Below the pieces are notes generated by a model. That model did not search any database. It worked only from the letters and a program-made list of their open reading frames with translations, and was not told where the DNA came from. Shown here one piece after another: positions 49,004 to 59,469 of a stretch of DNA of 64,000 bases (within the stretch, counting starts at the first letter, position 1; the number at the start of each line of letters is the position of its first letter). Position numbers and translations under genes: made by a program. This stretch comes from Chlorophyllum brunneum (Eukaryota > Basidiomycota > Agaricomycetes > Agaricales > Agaricaceae): the NCBI GenBank assembly GCA_963576785.1, contig OY756150.1:372001-436000 (forward strand), read 5' to 3'.

Positions 49004-49606
49004 TGTTAAGTGCAATACTATAGATAAAGGTATAGTCCTTATGTGGACTGGACAAATAGGGGACCTTAGCTTCAGCTTGTATACTGCACCCCTCCAGATA
49101 TTGTAGTGGTCTTCACTTAGATAACCTCTCATCACTAGGACAGAAGTCAGATACAGGTAGTGGATGAGTGAAAGGATTTACTCATATAGTAGGAGTGGTA
49201 GAAGAAGATAGCCAGAGACTAAGTTAATAATCAGACTACTGAATATAAGTGTACAAAAGACTACTTATATACTAGTAGTGGAAAAGTATTGGAAGGTTAA
49301 CTGACAAGATAATAGAGTAACTAGACGGAAAAAGATAAGAAAAACATTATATGACATCAGTAACAGGAACATGATATGATAAGCAGAACAGGTAATACTG
49401 AAGTACAGAATAATAGAGGTAAAAAGGAATCAGAATGTAAAAGGAAATAAGATGGACAAAAAATGGACAGAAAGAAATATAGAAAAGGTTGATAGGTCCA
49501 GAACAAAGATAAGCACAATCAGTAAGTGATTCTCTGTACAAGCTGAAAACCTGAACTAAGGTAGAATTATATCCTAAACCAGGCATATAATTTACCAATT
49601 GTAACA
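49004..49606. repeat. dispersed repeat R4, copy 2
   Basis: It aligns with 20494-21415 once L4 is removed and shows the empty L4 target. Ends resemble TGTTA and GTAACA. No coding frame. Confidence 0.6.
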
Positions 49607-49879
49607 ATTTTTGAGACAAGAAGCCCACTCAGCATAGTTGCTAGTACCAGTAAGAATGGGAATAAAGGCAAGAAGAACATTCATAGTGGAAGATGAAGAT
49701 ATAGTGTCTGTTAATGGATAGAGTTAGCAATCAGATTTGTAGATAATCAGATCTGCACCACTATACTCTTCAAGCTATGAACCCATATATGGAAGTTTTT
49801 TAATAGAGCATAAAACAATCAAGTTATAACATATGGGGAGCAGGCAATCCAGGGCCCATAACAGTACAGTACTATACAG
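49607..49879. other. AT-rich spacer
   Basis: Nothing recognised in these 270 bp. Confidence 0.4.
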
Positions 49880-50998
49880 TGTTACAGCTTCAGCTACTAA
49901 GGACAATCAAAGAGGATGCAACCTCTAGGGTATGGCCTTAATACCTATCTCAGCTAAGTACCCAGATAAGCAAGTGTTATCAAACTATTGTTACTTAACC
50001 AAGAAATGGAAATCCCATGTATCTCGTATCTCTTGAGTAATGAGAGCAAGTAGAAAATAAGTAGTTAAGCAATCTTCTATTGATTGACAGCAACTGTCAA
50101 TGGAAACTCTTCTTGGGTAATTAAGAAGGCTATCCCTATAGAAGATCAATGCTTAAGCTTTGACTTCCTAATACAGTCAGCTATTTATACTAATTACTTC
50201 TTTTCTATAAATACTACAGAGTATAGATAACAAGACTGAAACAAGTTTCACAATGTGAAACAAAGATATGAAATATAAGATAAAACATTACTAAAGATAG
50301 ATATGAAACTGATAGAGGTGAAACAGCTAAGTATAGAATAGAGTAAAACTGATAAAGGTAAAACAGATAAGTGCTTACTCATCCTTAGAGATCTCAGATA
50401 ATGAAGATACAAATTTGTCAAAGTAGCTACAATCACAAGACATACAGGATGAGATAGATGGTGACAATAGTAATAATGGTAGGGATAGAAGAAATGTATT
50501 TATTAGATAATCAGAGTTGGAAAATAAAAATAATGTTAATGTAGTTGGTTTTTCAGAAAGGTAGGACTTAGGTGACTTGACAAAGGCTCAAGTAGATTGC
50601 AGTAGTGGATGGGAGTCATTGCTATTGCAGGTTCACTGTTTAGTGATAAGTCTTTTGGTCATATCTCTATACAATAGATTCCATCAGTGACTTGTTGGTG
50701 AATAAGTGCTTGGAGTGCTGGACTACAAGTGTATATGTAGGGGTAGATATACTGCATTATCTCTCCAGTAGTAGGTCAAGCTTTCCAACCATTATTCTAG
50801 GCACCATAGAGGTTGTTCTTGATGGTGCATAAATAGAGTCTATTGGTGTTACATATATGCAGATATGGCATGTATTTCCAAGTGAGATAGAGTAAGAAGT
50901 CAATGATGATGTTATTGGATTGTGGCAGTGGTACAAGTGGTATAGCTTTGGGGAATTTATCGTAACTTCTGACATAGGTTTGAGGTTTGGATATAATA
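49880..50998 (-). repeat. R2d, copy of repeat R2
   Basis: Starts TGTTACAG at 49880 and carries the box cluster (about 50235-50370), the TATA box and a heavily broken R2 ORF. It is cut at about 50998 by a partial R3 LTR. Confidence 0.7.
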
Positions 50999-51417
50999 TG
51001 CAGTAGTAGACAGACTATCTGACTTACTGATAAAAGGGTTAGTAGACTGGTAAGAGTACTAGTAGAGTTGCTGTGAGAGTCAAGTAGAGTAAGAATAGAA
51101 ATTGAGTAGATTGTCTAAAGAATAAAGGGAATACATACTGCTTTATATACTAGTGTCTAGAATGCAAAACTCTAAGACCTATGAGTAATAACTACACATA
51201 ATAAGTCAGTAATGACTACAAAGTCCCTTGAAACACTGTGATTGCTCAGTGGTGTCCAGCAGCATAATAATCAGTCAGCTCATGAAATACATGAGTAAAA
51301 GGTGCATAATGTGAGTCAGAGGGCACAGCCTCAATAATGAATATTAGGAAGAAATATTACTAATCTATAGATTTACTAGTTACCTGGAATGCAGCCTAAA
51401 GAGCACAAATGACAACA
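50999..51417 (+). repeat. partial R3 LTR
   Basis: It aligns with the solo LTR 21627-31415 but lacks the first ~20 bases. It ends GACAACA at 51417. No matching 5-bp flanks were found. Confidence 0.65.
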
Positions 51418-51444
51418 ATACAATACTACTCAGACCTCACAAGA

Positions 51445-51587
51445 TCCAATGGGATTCCCATGTCTTGGTTGAGTAATGCCAGTTTGACAATACCTGCTTA
51501 TCCAGTTACTTGGCTGAGATAGGTATTAAGGGCATACTCTAGAGGTTGCATCCTCTTTGGTTTCTCTTAGTAGTCAAATCTGTAACA
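51445..51587 (+). repeat. R2 terminal segment, inverted relative to R2d
   Basis: About 143 bp identical in layout to the end of R2a, finishing CTGTAACA. Together with R2d it gives an inverted pair around the R3 LTR. Confidence 0.65.
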
Positions 51588-51904
51588 TTTAATTCCTCTC
51601 ATACATATCTTACACTCAAAGATAATGGACAACTTGACAAAAACTATTTGTCCAAAACCTTGTTACCAGTGAAACAAACAATACCACTACATAGACCAGT
51701 AGCTCTCTCTTGTGGCAGCCAGGACCATGCTCTACTCTGGATTGGATGCAGACATCAATTCAGTATACTGATGATTGGCACCAATAAATAACAGTCAACA
51801 CTCTCCACAAGAAGAACTATCAAGCTCAAAGTTGAACAATTCTTAGCACATGATGAGAAAATGACAAAATAAGCAAAACTTATTTGTCCTATTACATCAA
51901 GCTT
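51588..51904. other. boundary region, no gene seen
   Basis: AT-rich sequence between the last repeat and the first host-like genes; only a short unsupported plus-strand ORF at 51546-51791. Confidence 0.4.
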
Positions 51905-52336
51905 CTATACTAGAATATTACATAACATTTTAAAACATACACAATAAAGTAAATACAAGGATAAAAAGGAATGATAACCAACAAACACAATAATACCTTC
52001 ACAATAATACCTTACTAATACAATATAAAGCTTTTTCTTACAGGCTGAAACAGCTTGGGAAATATTGTATGTTGATGTGATTGGTATCAATTTAAGGCCA
52101 TAACTCACCTCATTCCCACTCTCAATCAATATCTGCCAAGGCTGGTTAATCTTAGCCAATTGGGTCTCAACCAACTCCCCACTGGGTATGAGCTTTGACA
52201 AATAAGCTGCTGTTATCTTCTCAGGGTGAGAAATAAGGGATGTCACCATCAACGATCCTCTTTGCCTCCCTTCCCCATGCTTGACGACTCGAAGAAAATC
52301 ATCATAACCTGCCGTTTCAGTAAGCAACCCTCCCAC
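51905..52336 (-). CDS. hypothetical minus-strand ORF
   Basis: This 143-residue frame has a soluble protein-like middle (SLISHPEKITAAYLSKLIPS, GELVETQLAKINQPWQILI) and an AT-rich hydrophobic end that may be intron read-through. Its 5' part overlaps, on the other strand, the first exon of the large gene at 52277, so both starts cannot be conventional. It may be a remnant of an older gene. No family recognised. Confidence 0.25.
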   Translation of the reverse strand: MGGLLTETAGYDDFLRVVKHGEGRQRGSLMVTSLISHPEKITAAYLSKLIPSGELVETQLAKINQPWQILIESGNEVSYGLKLIPITSTYNISQAVSACKKKLYIVLVRYYCEGIIVFVGYHSFLSLYLLYCVCFKMLCNILV

Positions 52337-55300
52337 AGCTGTCTAGCAATCTACTACAATACACATTCACAGTCCAACACGACCAATGGCTCACAACACA
52401 CATCGAACCATCCTGGACAATTCGTCAACTCAAACTCTGGCTCATTCATCGTTTATTCTCCATTTCCATCCCACAACGCATCTTTTCTCCAACGCCCCTA
52501 TCGGGGAAATCACCAGAATGTCCACCTTCACCTATCACATTCGCACCTGATCCAAGTGCAAGACCAGCCAGCCCCATCATCTCCGCGCCTCCACAAAAGA
52601 GCGAGTTTTATGATAGTGGCGGTGGTGGTGGCACCGCTGGGAGAGGATGGTCGTTAAGTGATACCGAAGAAGATTTACTCAGCGGATCTGATGGGAGTGG
52701 GTTTTCGAGTTCTGGAGAGAAGAAGATAAAATTTGCGAGGATGATGAAGATTGGAATTGACCCTTCTATTCCTAGTGGACGTACAGGACCTACTATCACA
52801 CACAGGGATACAGAATGTTTTCCCCGTTCACCTACAGCAACCACAACAAATCCCGCCGTTGTTACTTCCGATGCAGATAAATACCCAGGTGGTATCAACC
52901 CATCTCATTGGTCCATAACCCGATATTCCACTGGTCAACTTCTAGCTGATGATGAATCCATCATATCGTGGTATGATATTCATGAATTCGAATTGGTTGA
53001 ACTTCATGGACCAAGTTTTCAAACCACGCATGTGTTGTATGAATATCAAGTTTGTCATTTATGGAATCCGGAGAGACATAGGGAGAGAGAGAGGTTGAGA
53101 GGGAAGTTGAAGAAACGGTTTGAAGCTGAAGCTATTCTCGCCGCTACCTCAACAGGAGGAACCGGAACTGGAGGAGTTGGAGGAGGAGGAGGAGGAGCTG
53201 GAGGAGGAGGTAAACATTCGAAAGACAAAGACAAGACGATCAAAGATAAAGATAAAGATCGAGCAGCCTATCACGCCCAGATTCTCAAAGCCATGAATCT
53301 CAATTCTGGCGCTGGCGCTAACGTCGGTGTGGTGGAATACTACGGCCAGAAGATTTCCAAAACAAAAGTCGAACTTGCACTTTCGAGAATACCGAGGTCG
53401 ATTGATGTTTATGTTCAGCCGTATTGGGAGGGTTGGGTTAGGACTTTGAGGATTGTTTGGCGTGGTGATTGGAGTGATATTGCGTTTGCTGGTGTTGCTG
53501 GTGTTGGTGGATCTGTTGGTGGAGGAAGTGGTGGTAGCGGTGGTGGTTCTGGTGGGGGAGGAAGTGGTCAACAGACGATGCAGGTTCAACAAATTGTTGC
53601 GGATCCGTATAGGTATGGTGTGCATAGTGGTACGACCGTTCCTGGTGAGAAAGACCATCATCACCATGGAAAGAGTTCCGTCCAACAACAAAAACTCGTA
53701 CGTGTCGAATGGCGGGAACGTTGGGTTAAAATTCAAAATGGTTATCTTGCCGTTCTCAAAGATCGTGAAGTACGTCTCGTCTTTTTACTCCATTCCACTA
53801 CGAAAGCTAATAATGTAATACGCAGGACGACGAGGCAACGCACGTCCTCCCACTCAAAAATATCATCTCACTTACAAACACTCAACACCTCGTTCGATAT
53901 CTTTCCTACTCCGGCTTCAATCCACCACTAGACCACCCAGCCGTCACACCCGAAATCTTAATTCCAGCCGTAAATCTCCATATTCAACGTCCACCACGTC
54001 CTCCTCACGGGTATTTCGACAATTCTTCATCTTCTGATAAAGAATCCGATTCGGATCGATATCATTATCATCATCGGAAAGGTGGTCATGGTTCTACTGG
54101 TCATAGTCATGGACATCATGGATCTGGAAGTTGGGTTGGAGGAGGAGGTGGTGGAGGGAAAGAATTCAATTTCAGTTTCCTCAATGCGAGTTCTTTGCAT
54201 CAACATACTAAAGCGAGGGAATTAACACCACTCGTTGGATCTCGTTTCGATCCTACGTATCTCCCGATTACGATTGACGAACAAAAAGCTTCTGGGCTAC
54301 GCGTTGTGTGTTTACAATTTCGTAAACACCCTTCATCATCTTATCAATCCTCTCGACCTTCCACTTCCACTACTACGACCACTGCAACCACAACCACAGC
54401 CATTAACGCTGGTATACCTTCATCCATGGCCGCCAATAGAAAGAAAACGAAACAGGAAGAAGATGAGGAACGTGAAAAGGAAAAGGAGAGGGAACGAGAA
54501 TATGAATTGGATCCTACGACTTTGGCATTGGAGGATATGAAAGAACGAGCAGGTGAATTGGGTGGTGTGAGATCGAATAATCCTTTATGGAAGTGTCCAT
54601 CAAAGTTGAGAACCGAACCGGTATATCTCACTCGGTTTAAATTCAAAATGAAGATGCGGAATAGTCGAAGTGGTGGTGGAGGTTCACGTGTAGGGATAAG
54701 TGGGACGAGTGGAAAAGCATCTTCTTCGGGGACGAGTTCGACTTTACGTGGATTGAAAGATCCTTATGGGTCTATATCCACGACTTCTACTTCTGGAGGA
54801 GGGAGAACAACTCATCATCATCATCATCATCATCATCATCGTCATCATCACGTTCGCAAAGACCGGATTTATCGCAACCGCGATCGGGCGTATTATGAAA
54901 ATGATATCGAGCTCCAGGGTATGCTCGCCGCGCGGGTATTCGGTAGTAGTAAAAGAAAAAAGGAGAGGCCAAAACAAGAAAAAGAGTTGTTGCGTGAGAG
55001 GAAGAGGAAGGAGAAAGAAAACGATTGGGGGTTGGGGTTGTTGAATGTGGGGTTTTGGAATTGGGGAAAGAAGAAAAGAGCGAAGAAGGAGAGGATGGAG
55101 AGACAGTTGAACTTGAGGATGCAAGAACATGAAAGGGATGTTGAAGAACATTTTATCACCGGAGCTGGGCCTAGTTCGACTGTTAGTGGTAGTGGCGGTG
55201 GCGGTGGCTGTGTTAGTGTGAATACGATCACCCCGACGGGTGCTGGGAGAGGAGCACCGGGTGGAAGTAGTGCGACTGTTGTTGGAGGTGCTAGATCTGT

Positions 55301-57189
55301 TAGACCGTCGAGTAATGAAGACGAAACCGAATTCGCGGCTTGGGATCGTGGACAGAGTGGGAAGAGTAATGTCGAAACTACGGAGGATGACGAAGACGAT
55401 GAACCTTCTGATGGAGATGGAGATGAGGATGAAGATGGTGTACTGGAACCTTATCTAGACGACCTACCTGATAATCCACTAGTCGCAGTAGAAGTAGATG
55501 AGGAGGAGACCGAGTATGCGAATCAACCCTCCACGGCTTCCAACCCTTCTCTTTCTTGTGCCTCTTTGAGCCACAACACGATGACTACCACCACTCTCGA
55601 TCAAGAATCCTTCGAAATACCGAGGGCTGGATACGGTATGGATTATTCAATACCGGAAGGGAGGAAGAGAAACGGAGGTATGAGAGAGAGTTGGAGGAGC
55701 AGAGGGAGAGAGAGGCGAAGATTAGGGAACAGAAAGGGTTGGACGAGAAGGAGATGCAGAAGGAAGAAAAAAAGAAAAGACCTAGGAGGGAGCGTGAGAG
55801 GCGGAAGAAGAAGAAAGATGAAGATGGTGAATGGGTGTGTTTGGATATTGGCAACGATTTCGGTGAGTGTTGGTAAATATAAAAGCTCCGTTGACATATC
55901 CTGATGGAAGAACAGCTTTTCAGTCGTTCTTGAGGATCATACATCAGCATTGCCCGCACCCTATGAAGTCGAGTTTCATGGAACGCATGCTTGGAGGGCC
56001 TTTGGATGATCAACCTCCACCACCTCAAACGCTTACACAGCCCCCCAGTGTCGGGCCCAGCAGTCCCAGTGCTCGTTTCCACCATGTCCAGCATGCACCA
56101 CTCGGTCTCGAATCCATTCTCGAATCCAAGGACATCCCTGCACATTTCAGTATGCCCAACTCCCCCACATCCCTCCGGTCTCAGCAGACGACATCTTCCC
56201 CCTCTTCTGCGAAATCACATCAGCCACAACATCCATCTACACCAACTTCTCCATCTGTTCCGTCGAATCATACTATTTCCTCTCCCTCCTCACATTTAAC
56301 TCCTCCCTCTCCATCATCATCAGATGAAGAAATCGACTCTGATACGGAATACGTGACCCCCCTTCCCGGCTACGGTGATCCACGTTTCCAGTATCCCGCA
56401 CGAACATCAACCACGTTACCATACCCTGAATGGCGTCTTAATATCCTACGCAAAGCTCAGCGCGCAGGAATGGGTGATGTAGGAAGGCCGATGGAGACGA
56501 TATATTGGGGTCGCGAAGATCCTGTCATTGCGGGTGCGAGTGGTGTGACGAATGACTTTGAGAGTCTAGGAATACGGTGGGGTACCAAAGGCGGAGTTGC
56601 TGGATTCCAATATGTCCGGGAGAAGAAAGGCAAGGGAAAGAAAAAGGAGAGTGGTGGTGGAGAGGACAACGTCTCGAGCTTGGGAACGATTGGACAGAAG
56701 ACTGTGGGGAGTGGCGGGACTGTGAAGGGGGTTTCTGTAGGGTCACCGACGAACCAGAGGAAAGTAAGTGGGAAGAGTGTGAGGAGCACCGGATCCTCAA
56801 AGGGTGTCATCCCTGACGTCCCGAGGGAAGGTGGGGACAGCGGAAATGAGAGCTCAAGAGAAGACAGTGATGGGGGTAGAGACGACGTGTCCAGTGCCTC
56901 GAGTGCCGCAGATGACTTCAGCATTGCCAAGTCCCCAAGGATATCAACGAGGATGTCGAGTATGCACATGCGATTGTCCAACTGGAGTGACGAGGAAGAA
57001 GAAAACGCATCTGAGCTGGAGTGGCCCGGTTGGCAGATGGATGTTCATAGGCAAGCGAGGAGGCAGTATGCGATACAGGCGAGACGCGATGCCAACTCTG
57101 CAATGGGCATGGATACGGAAAGCCCGATGGAGACGATATATAGGGGTCGTGAATCCCGTCATTGTGGGTGCAAGTGGTGTGACGAATGA
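52277..57189 (+). CDS. large ubiquitin-like fold plus PH-domain protein
   Basis: Proposed exons are 52277-52319, 52373-53769, 53826-55635, 55689-55862 and 55916-57189 (about 1565 aa). All four introns are 53-56 nt with GT-AG ends, and the frame is kept throughout. The N-terminus (KKIIITCRF, then WTIRQLKLWLIHRL) and residues about 215-260 (ITRYSTGQLLADDESIISWY, FELVELHG) look like the two halves of a ubiquitin-like domain separated by a low-complexity insert. A split PH domain follows: VEWRERWVKIQNGYLAVLKD near residue 465-480 and the closing strand plus helix EWVCLDIGNDFAFQSFLRII near 1130-1150. Gly-, His- and Lys/Glu-rich inserts lie between. Membrane-phosphoinositide or small-GTPase signalling is a guess from domain types. 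The third intron is uncertain (a 1-nt frameshift is the alternative), and splicing the fourth at 55923 would instead end the protein at 56009. Confidence 0.7.
54813..54854 (+). repeat. trinucleotide repeat encoding poly-His
   Basis: A run of CAT triplets with one CGT-type interruption encodes about ten consecutive His inside the PH-domain insert. Such tracts are prone to length change. Confidence 0.8.
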
Positions 57190-57200
57190 CTTTGAGAGAC
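56420..57200 (+). repeat. internal duplicated module at the end of the large gene
   Basis: The segment encoding GRPMETIYWGRE, then GASGVTNDFESLG at about 56487-56575, recurs at about 57121-57208. The second copy has a 1-nt shift after YRGR, so the ORF ends at 57189 while the homologous peptide (GASGVTNDFERLG) continues in another frame. Confidence 0.75.
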
Positions 57201-57274
57201 TAGGAATGCAACCCGCCATGGCAATCAAATTGGTTCATTTCACGTCAATTTTGTGGCTGGGTCCCTTCCTACTT

Positions 57275-58370
57275 TCCTATTCATGACTCTTTTTGGTTGC
57301 GTAGGGTCTGGACGCTCACACTACTTGTCATTGTCTCGAAGAACATTACATTGTGGCCATTGCCGCTCCCTTGATTGCCTGCGCTTTATGGCTGTACCAT
57401 GATGCTGATCAGTGTTCGTCTTGGCTTGGGATGGGCTTTATGATTGGGTGGTCAGGCAATGCAGAAGCCAAAGTCCTTGGTGATACTGCTTGCGAGGTCG
57501 GAAGGTTCGAACTTGATGATGTAGAGTTCAGTTACAGCGATCAAGGTCTTTTAGAATGTCACCGTATCAATGACACATCAGGTTAGAGCGGTCCAGATTT
57601 TCCCGACATAATGTACTCAGACAACAGTTGTCACCCACTCGAAATATAACAACTGTACTTTTAATATATTAAGCCACAATTCGAGGTCTGTATCCATTAT
57701 GGTGATCATATTTGGACTCTAGAATACTGAATAATCAATCAATCTGCATCTAGAGATATATGCCAGCCACATCTCACAGAGTTGAGCCTATATATTCAAT
57801 ACATATGGGCGAGAGCACGAGAGCATGTGCTTGAATAAAAACCAGTAACACAGTACCCGTATGCGAGGCGCGATTATTATAGAACTCAGGAGTTTTCACC
57901 GACTAATTTATCCACATCTCTCGTCCCTGAAGGACTAGGATCATGATATTGCCTGATATTGCCAAGACACTCTTATTGAAAAGCACCCCACCGAATCGGA
58001 GTAAAAGCATCATGTTTCTTGCTCCAGTCTGTGATCGGGACCTCCAAGACGAACCGGAAAAATCATAAGGTGATGTCAGGCACAGGGAAGTTTGAATACG
58101 TCCCAGAGTAACCAGCAGAGACAGAAACCCGCAGTGGGGATGACTTTACTCCAGCCAGTGTATACCTGTGTGATTGTATCTTTGAATCTAGCATTTTTGT
58201 GATCTGCCACCTTTCTTTGGGACATCAGTTCCGAAACCAGTAGAACGCAATCCAAGGCTCGAATTCCACCATCTGTCAAACATTCCAACGACAATCAACT
58301 GGATTGGGTCATCAATCGGGCGCTCCAGTTCCCGGCGGCGCTAGCGCAGTTCATACAGCCATCTCCCTGG
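57275..58370. repeat. duplicated segment, CpG-rich copy (empty gypsy site)
   Basis: This is the counterpart of 42018-47648. The site equivalent to the Gypsy-1 insertion reads GTATCAATGA here, uninterrupted. ORFs 57353-57586 (plus) and 58076-58294 (minus) look protein-like but are not conserved as ORFs in the other copy. Confidence 0.75.
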
Positions 58371-59100
58371 ACAGTTCCCCGATACTCTCTCTCCCACATG
58401 ATGCAGAAAACTTTTTTCCGACATACGCTCAAGTTCAATTGATGTAGGGAGGTTTTAGAAGGGATAGCAACGAGCGGAAGGGGCGGGGCGCTTGAAAGAA
58501 TAGGATATTCATTTCTGCAACGACATCAACCTCGCGTAGCCACTTACGCTGGTATGCGCAATTCCTGGCCCCGTGTGACATGTACGCTGGAGTAGCAGGC
58601 GGTGACATCAAGTTACGAAATGCACCAGTGGTGTTCACAAGTAATGGCATGGTAGTGCCTGGGACCCTGACTGGGAGATCATAGGCAGTGTCATGTAGTC
58701 CTCGGCATAGATGTACATAAAACCCTTTGATGTGATGTTGCCGCCTGATTTGAAATGCTGGACCCACGGACCCAGCTTCATATCAACTATCGTTTATAGA
58801 TGACACTAGTAAAGGATACAGAATCCTGGAATTCCAGCCTATGGTTGCTCGTCAACCAGGGGTGGGACTCATGGTGGATGGAATCGTTGGCGGGAATTAT
58901 TTTAACTGCTCATCTATTATCACATTAGCCCCGAACACACAGACGTTCTCAGTAGTGTCCCCCGCTCAGCGCCGCATAAACCATGTTTCCCAATTACCTT
59001 CTTCCGTTCAAATGTTTCGATGTGATAAGCGCTCAATTTCAACCGAGATATCGATCTCGACCGCTGGTCCATAAAATAGGGCCTTTGCAAACGATATGAT
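58371..59100. other. intergenic, weak ORF only
   Basis: A 110-residue minus-strand ORF (58435-58767) has no recognised domain. The region also forms the upstream flank of the small secreted protein gene, with a CATAAAATAG stretch about 80 bp before its ATG. Confidence 0.35.
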
Positions 59101-59153
59101 AATTTGTAAACCATCCCCTCCTTCTGTTCCCTTTTTTCCCGACACCAAACGAT
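59101..59153 (+). promoter_or_regulatory. pyrimidine-rich tract upstream of the small secreted protein ATG
   Basis: About 30 bases dominated by C and T end just before ACCAAACGATATG. CT-rich tracts near the transcription start are common in basidiomycete genes. Confidence 0.4.
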
Positions 59154-59465
59154 ATGCACAGACTGGTGGCACTTCTTTTAGTTACGTTCTGTGCTCAGCT
59201 GGCAAGTGGGGCCCCCATTGGTGAGTGCCTACCACTGCGAAGGTACTGGGTTGTAACGGAACCTCTACAGGAAGCACCACGGAGGAGCCCGATGGTGTAC
59301 ATTTCCGAAGTGCCTGGTACCGCAGTGATTCGGCGGACTCCAATGCCAACTCTCCTCAGAACATATAGACTTACATCTCAGTGGGTGGACACTTCAGGTA
59401 CATCTAGCCCAAGCCCCAGATCTGAAGATAGCTCCAGGTCCCGGTCGATGCCCTACATCGAGTGA
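59154..59465 (+). CDS. small secreted protein
   Basis: The frame opens with MHRLVALLLVTFCAQLASGA, a clear signal peptide with a hydrophobic core and an Ala-Ser-Gly-Ala cleavage region. Unspliced it encodes 103 residues with a Ser/Arg-rich end. A GTGAGT...CTACAG intron (59221-59270, 50 nt) is possible; splicing gives a 54-residue acidic protein ending near SADSNANSPQNI. A pyrimidine-rich tract lies just before the ATG, as in many expressed fungal genes. It has no paired-Cys pattern. Small secreted proteins of mycorrhizal fungi can act at the host interface, but nothing in the sequence proves that here. Confidence 0.55.
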   Translation: MHRLVALLLVTFCAQLASGAPIGECLPLRRYWVVTEPLQEAPRRSPMVYISEVPGTAVIRRTPMPTLLRTYRLTSQWVDTSGTSSPSPRSEDSSRSRSMPYIE

Positions 59466-59469
59466 TTTG

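Noticed and set aside
49880..51587. R2d plus inverted terminal piece as a DNA transposon with ~140-bp inverted repeats
   Set aside because: Other R2 copies have only one such end, flanks show no target duplication, and an R3 LTR sits between, so two separate partial copies are more likely.
53055..53736. Minus-strand ORFs over the Gly-rich exon, and similar ones at 54744-55231
   Set aside because: They are mirror frames of low-complexity GGT/GGA and CAT repeats in the large gene.
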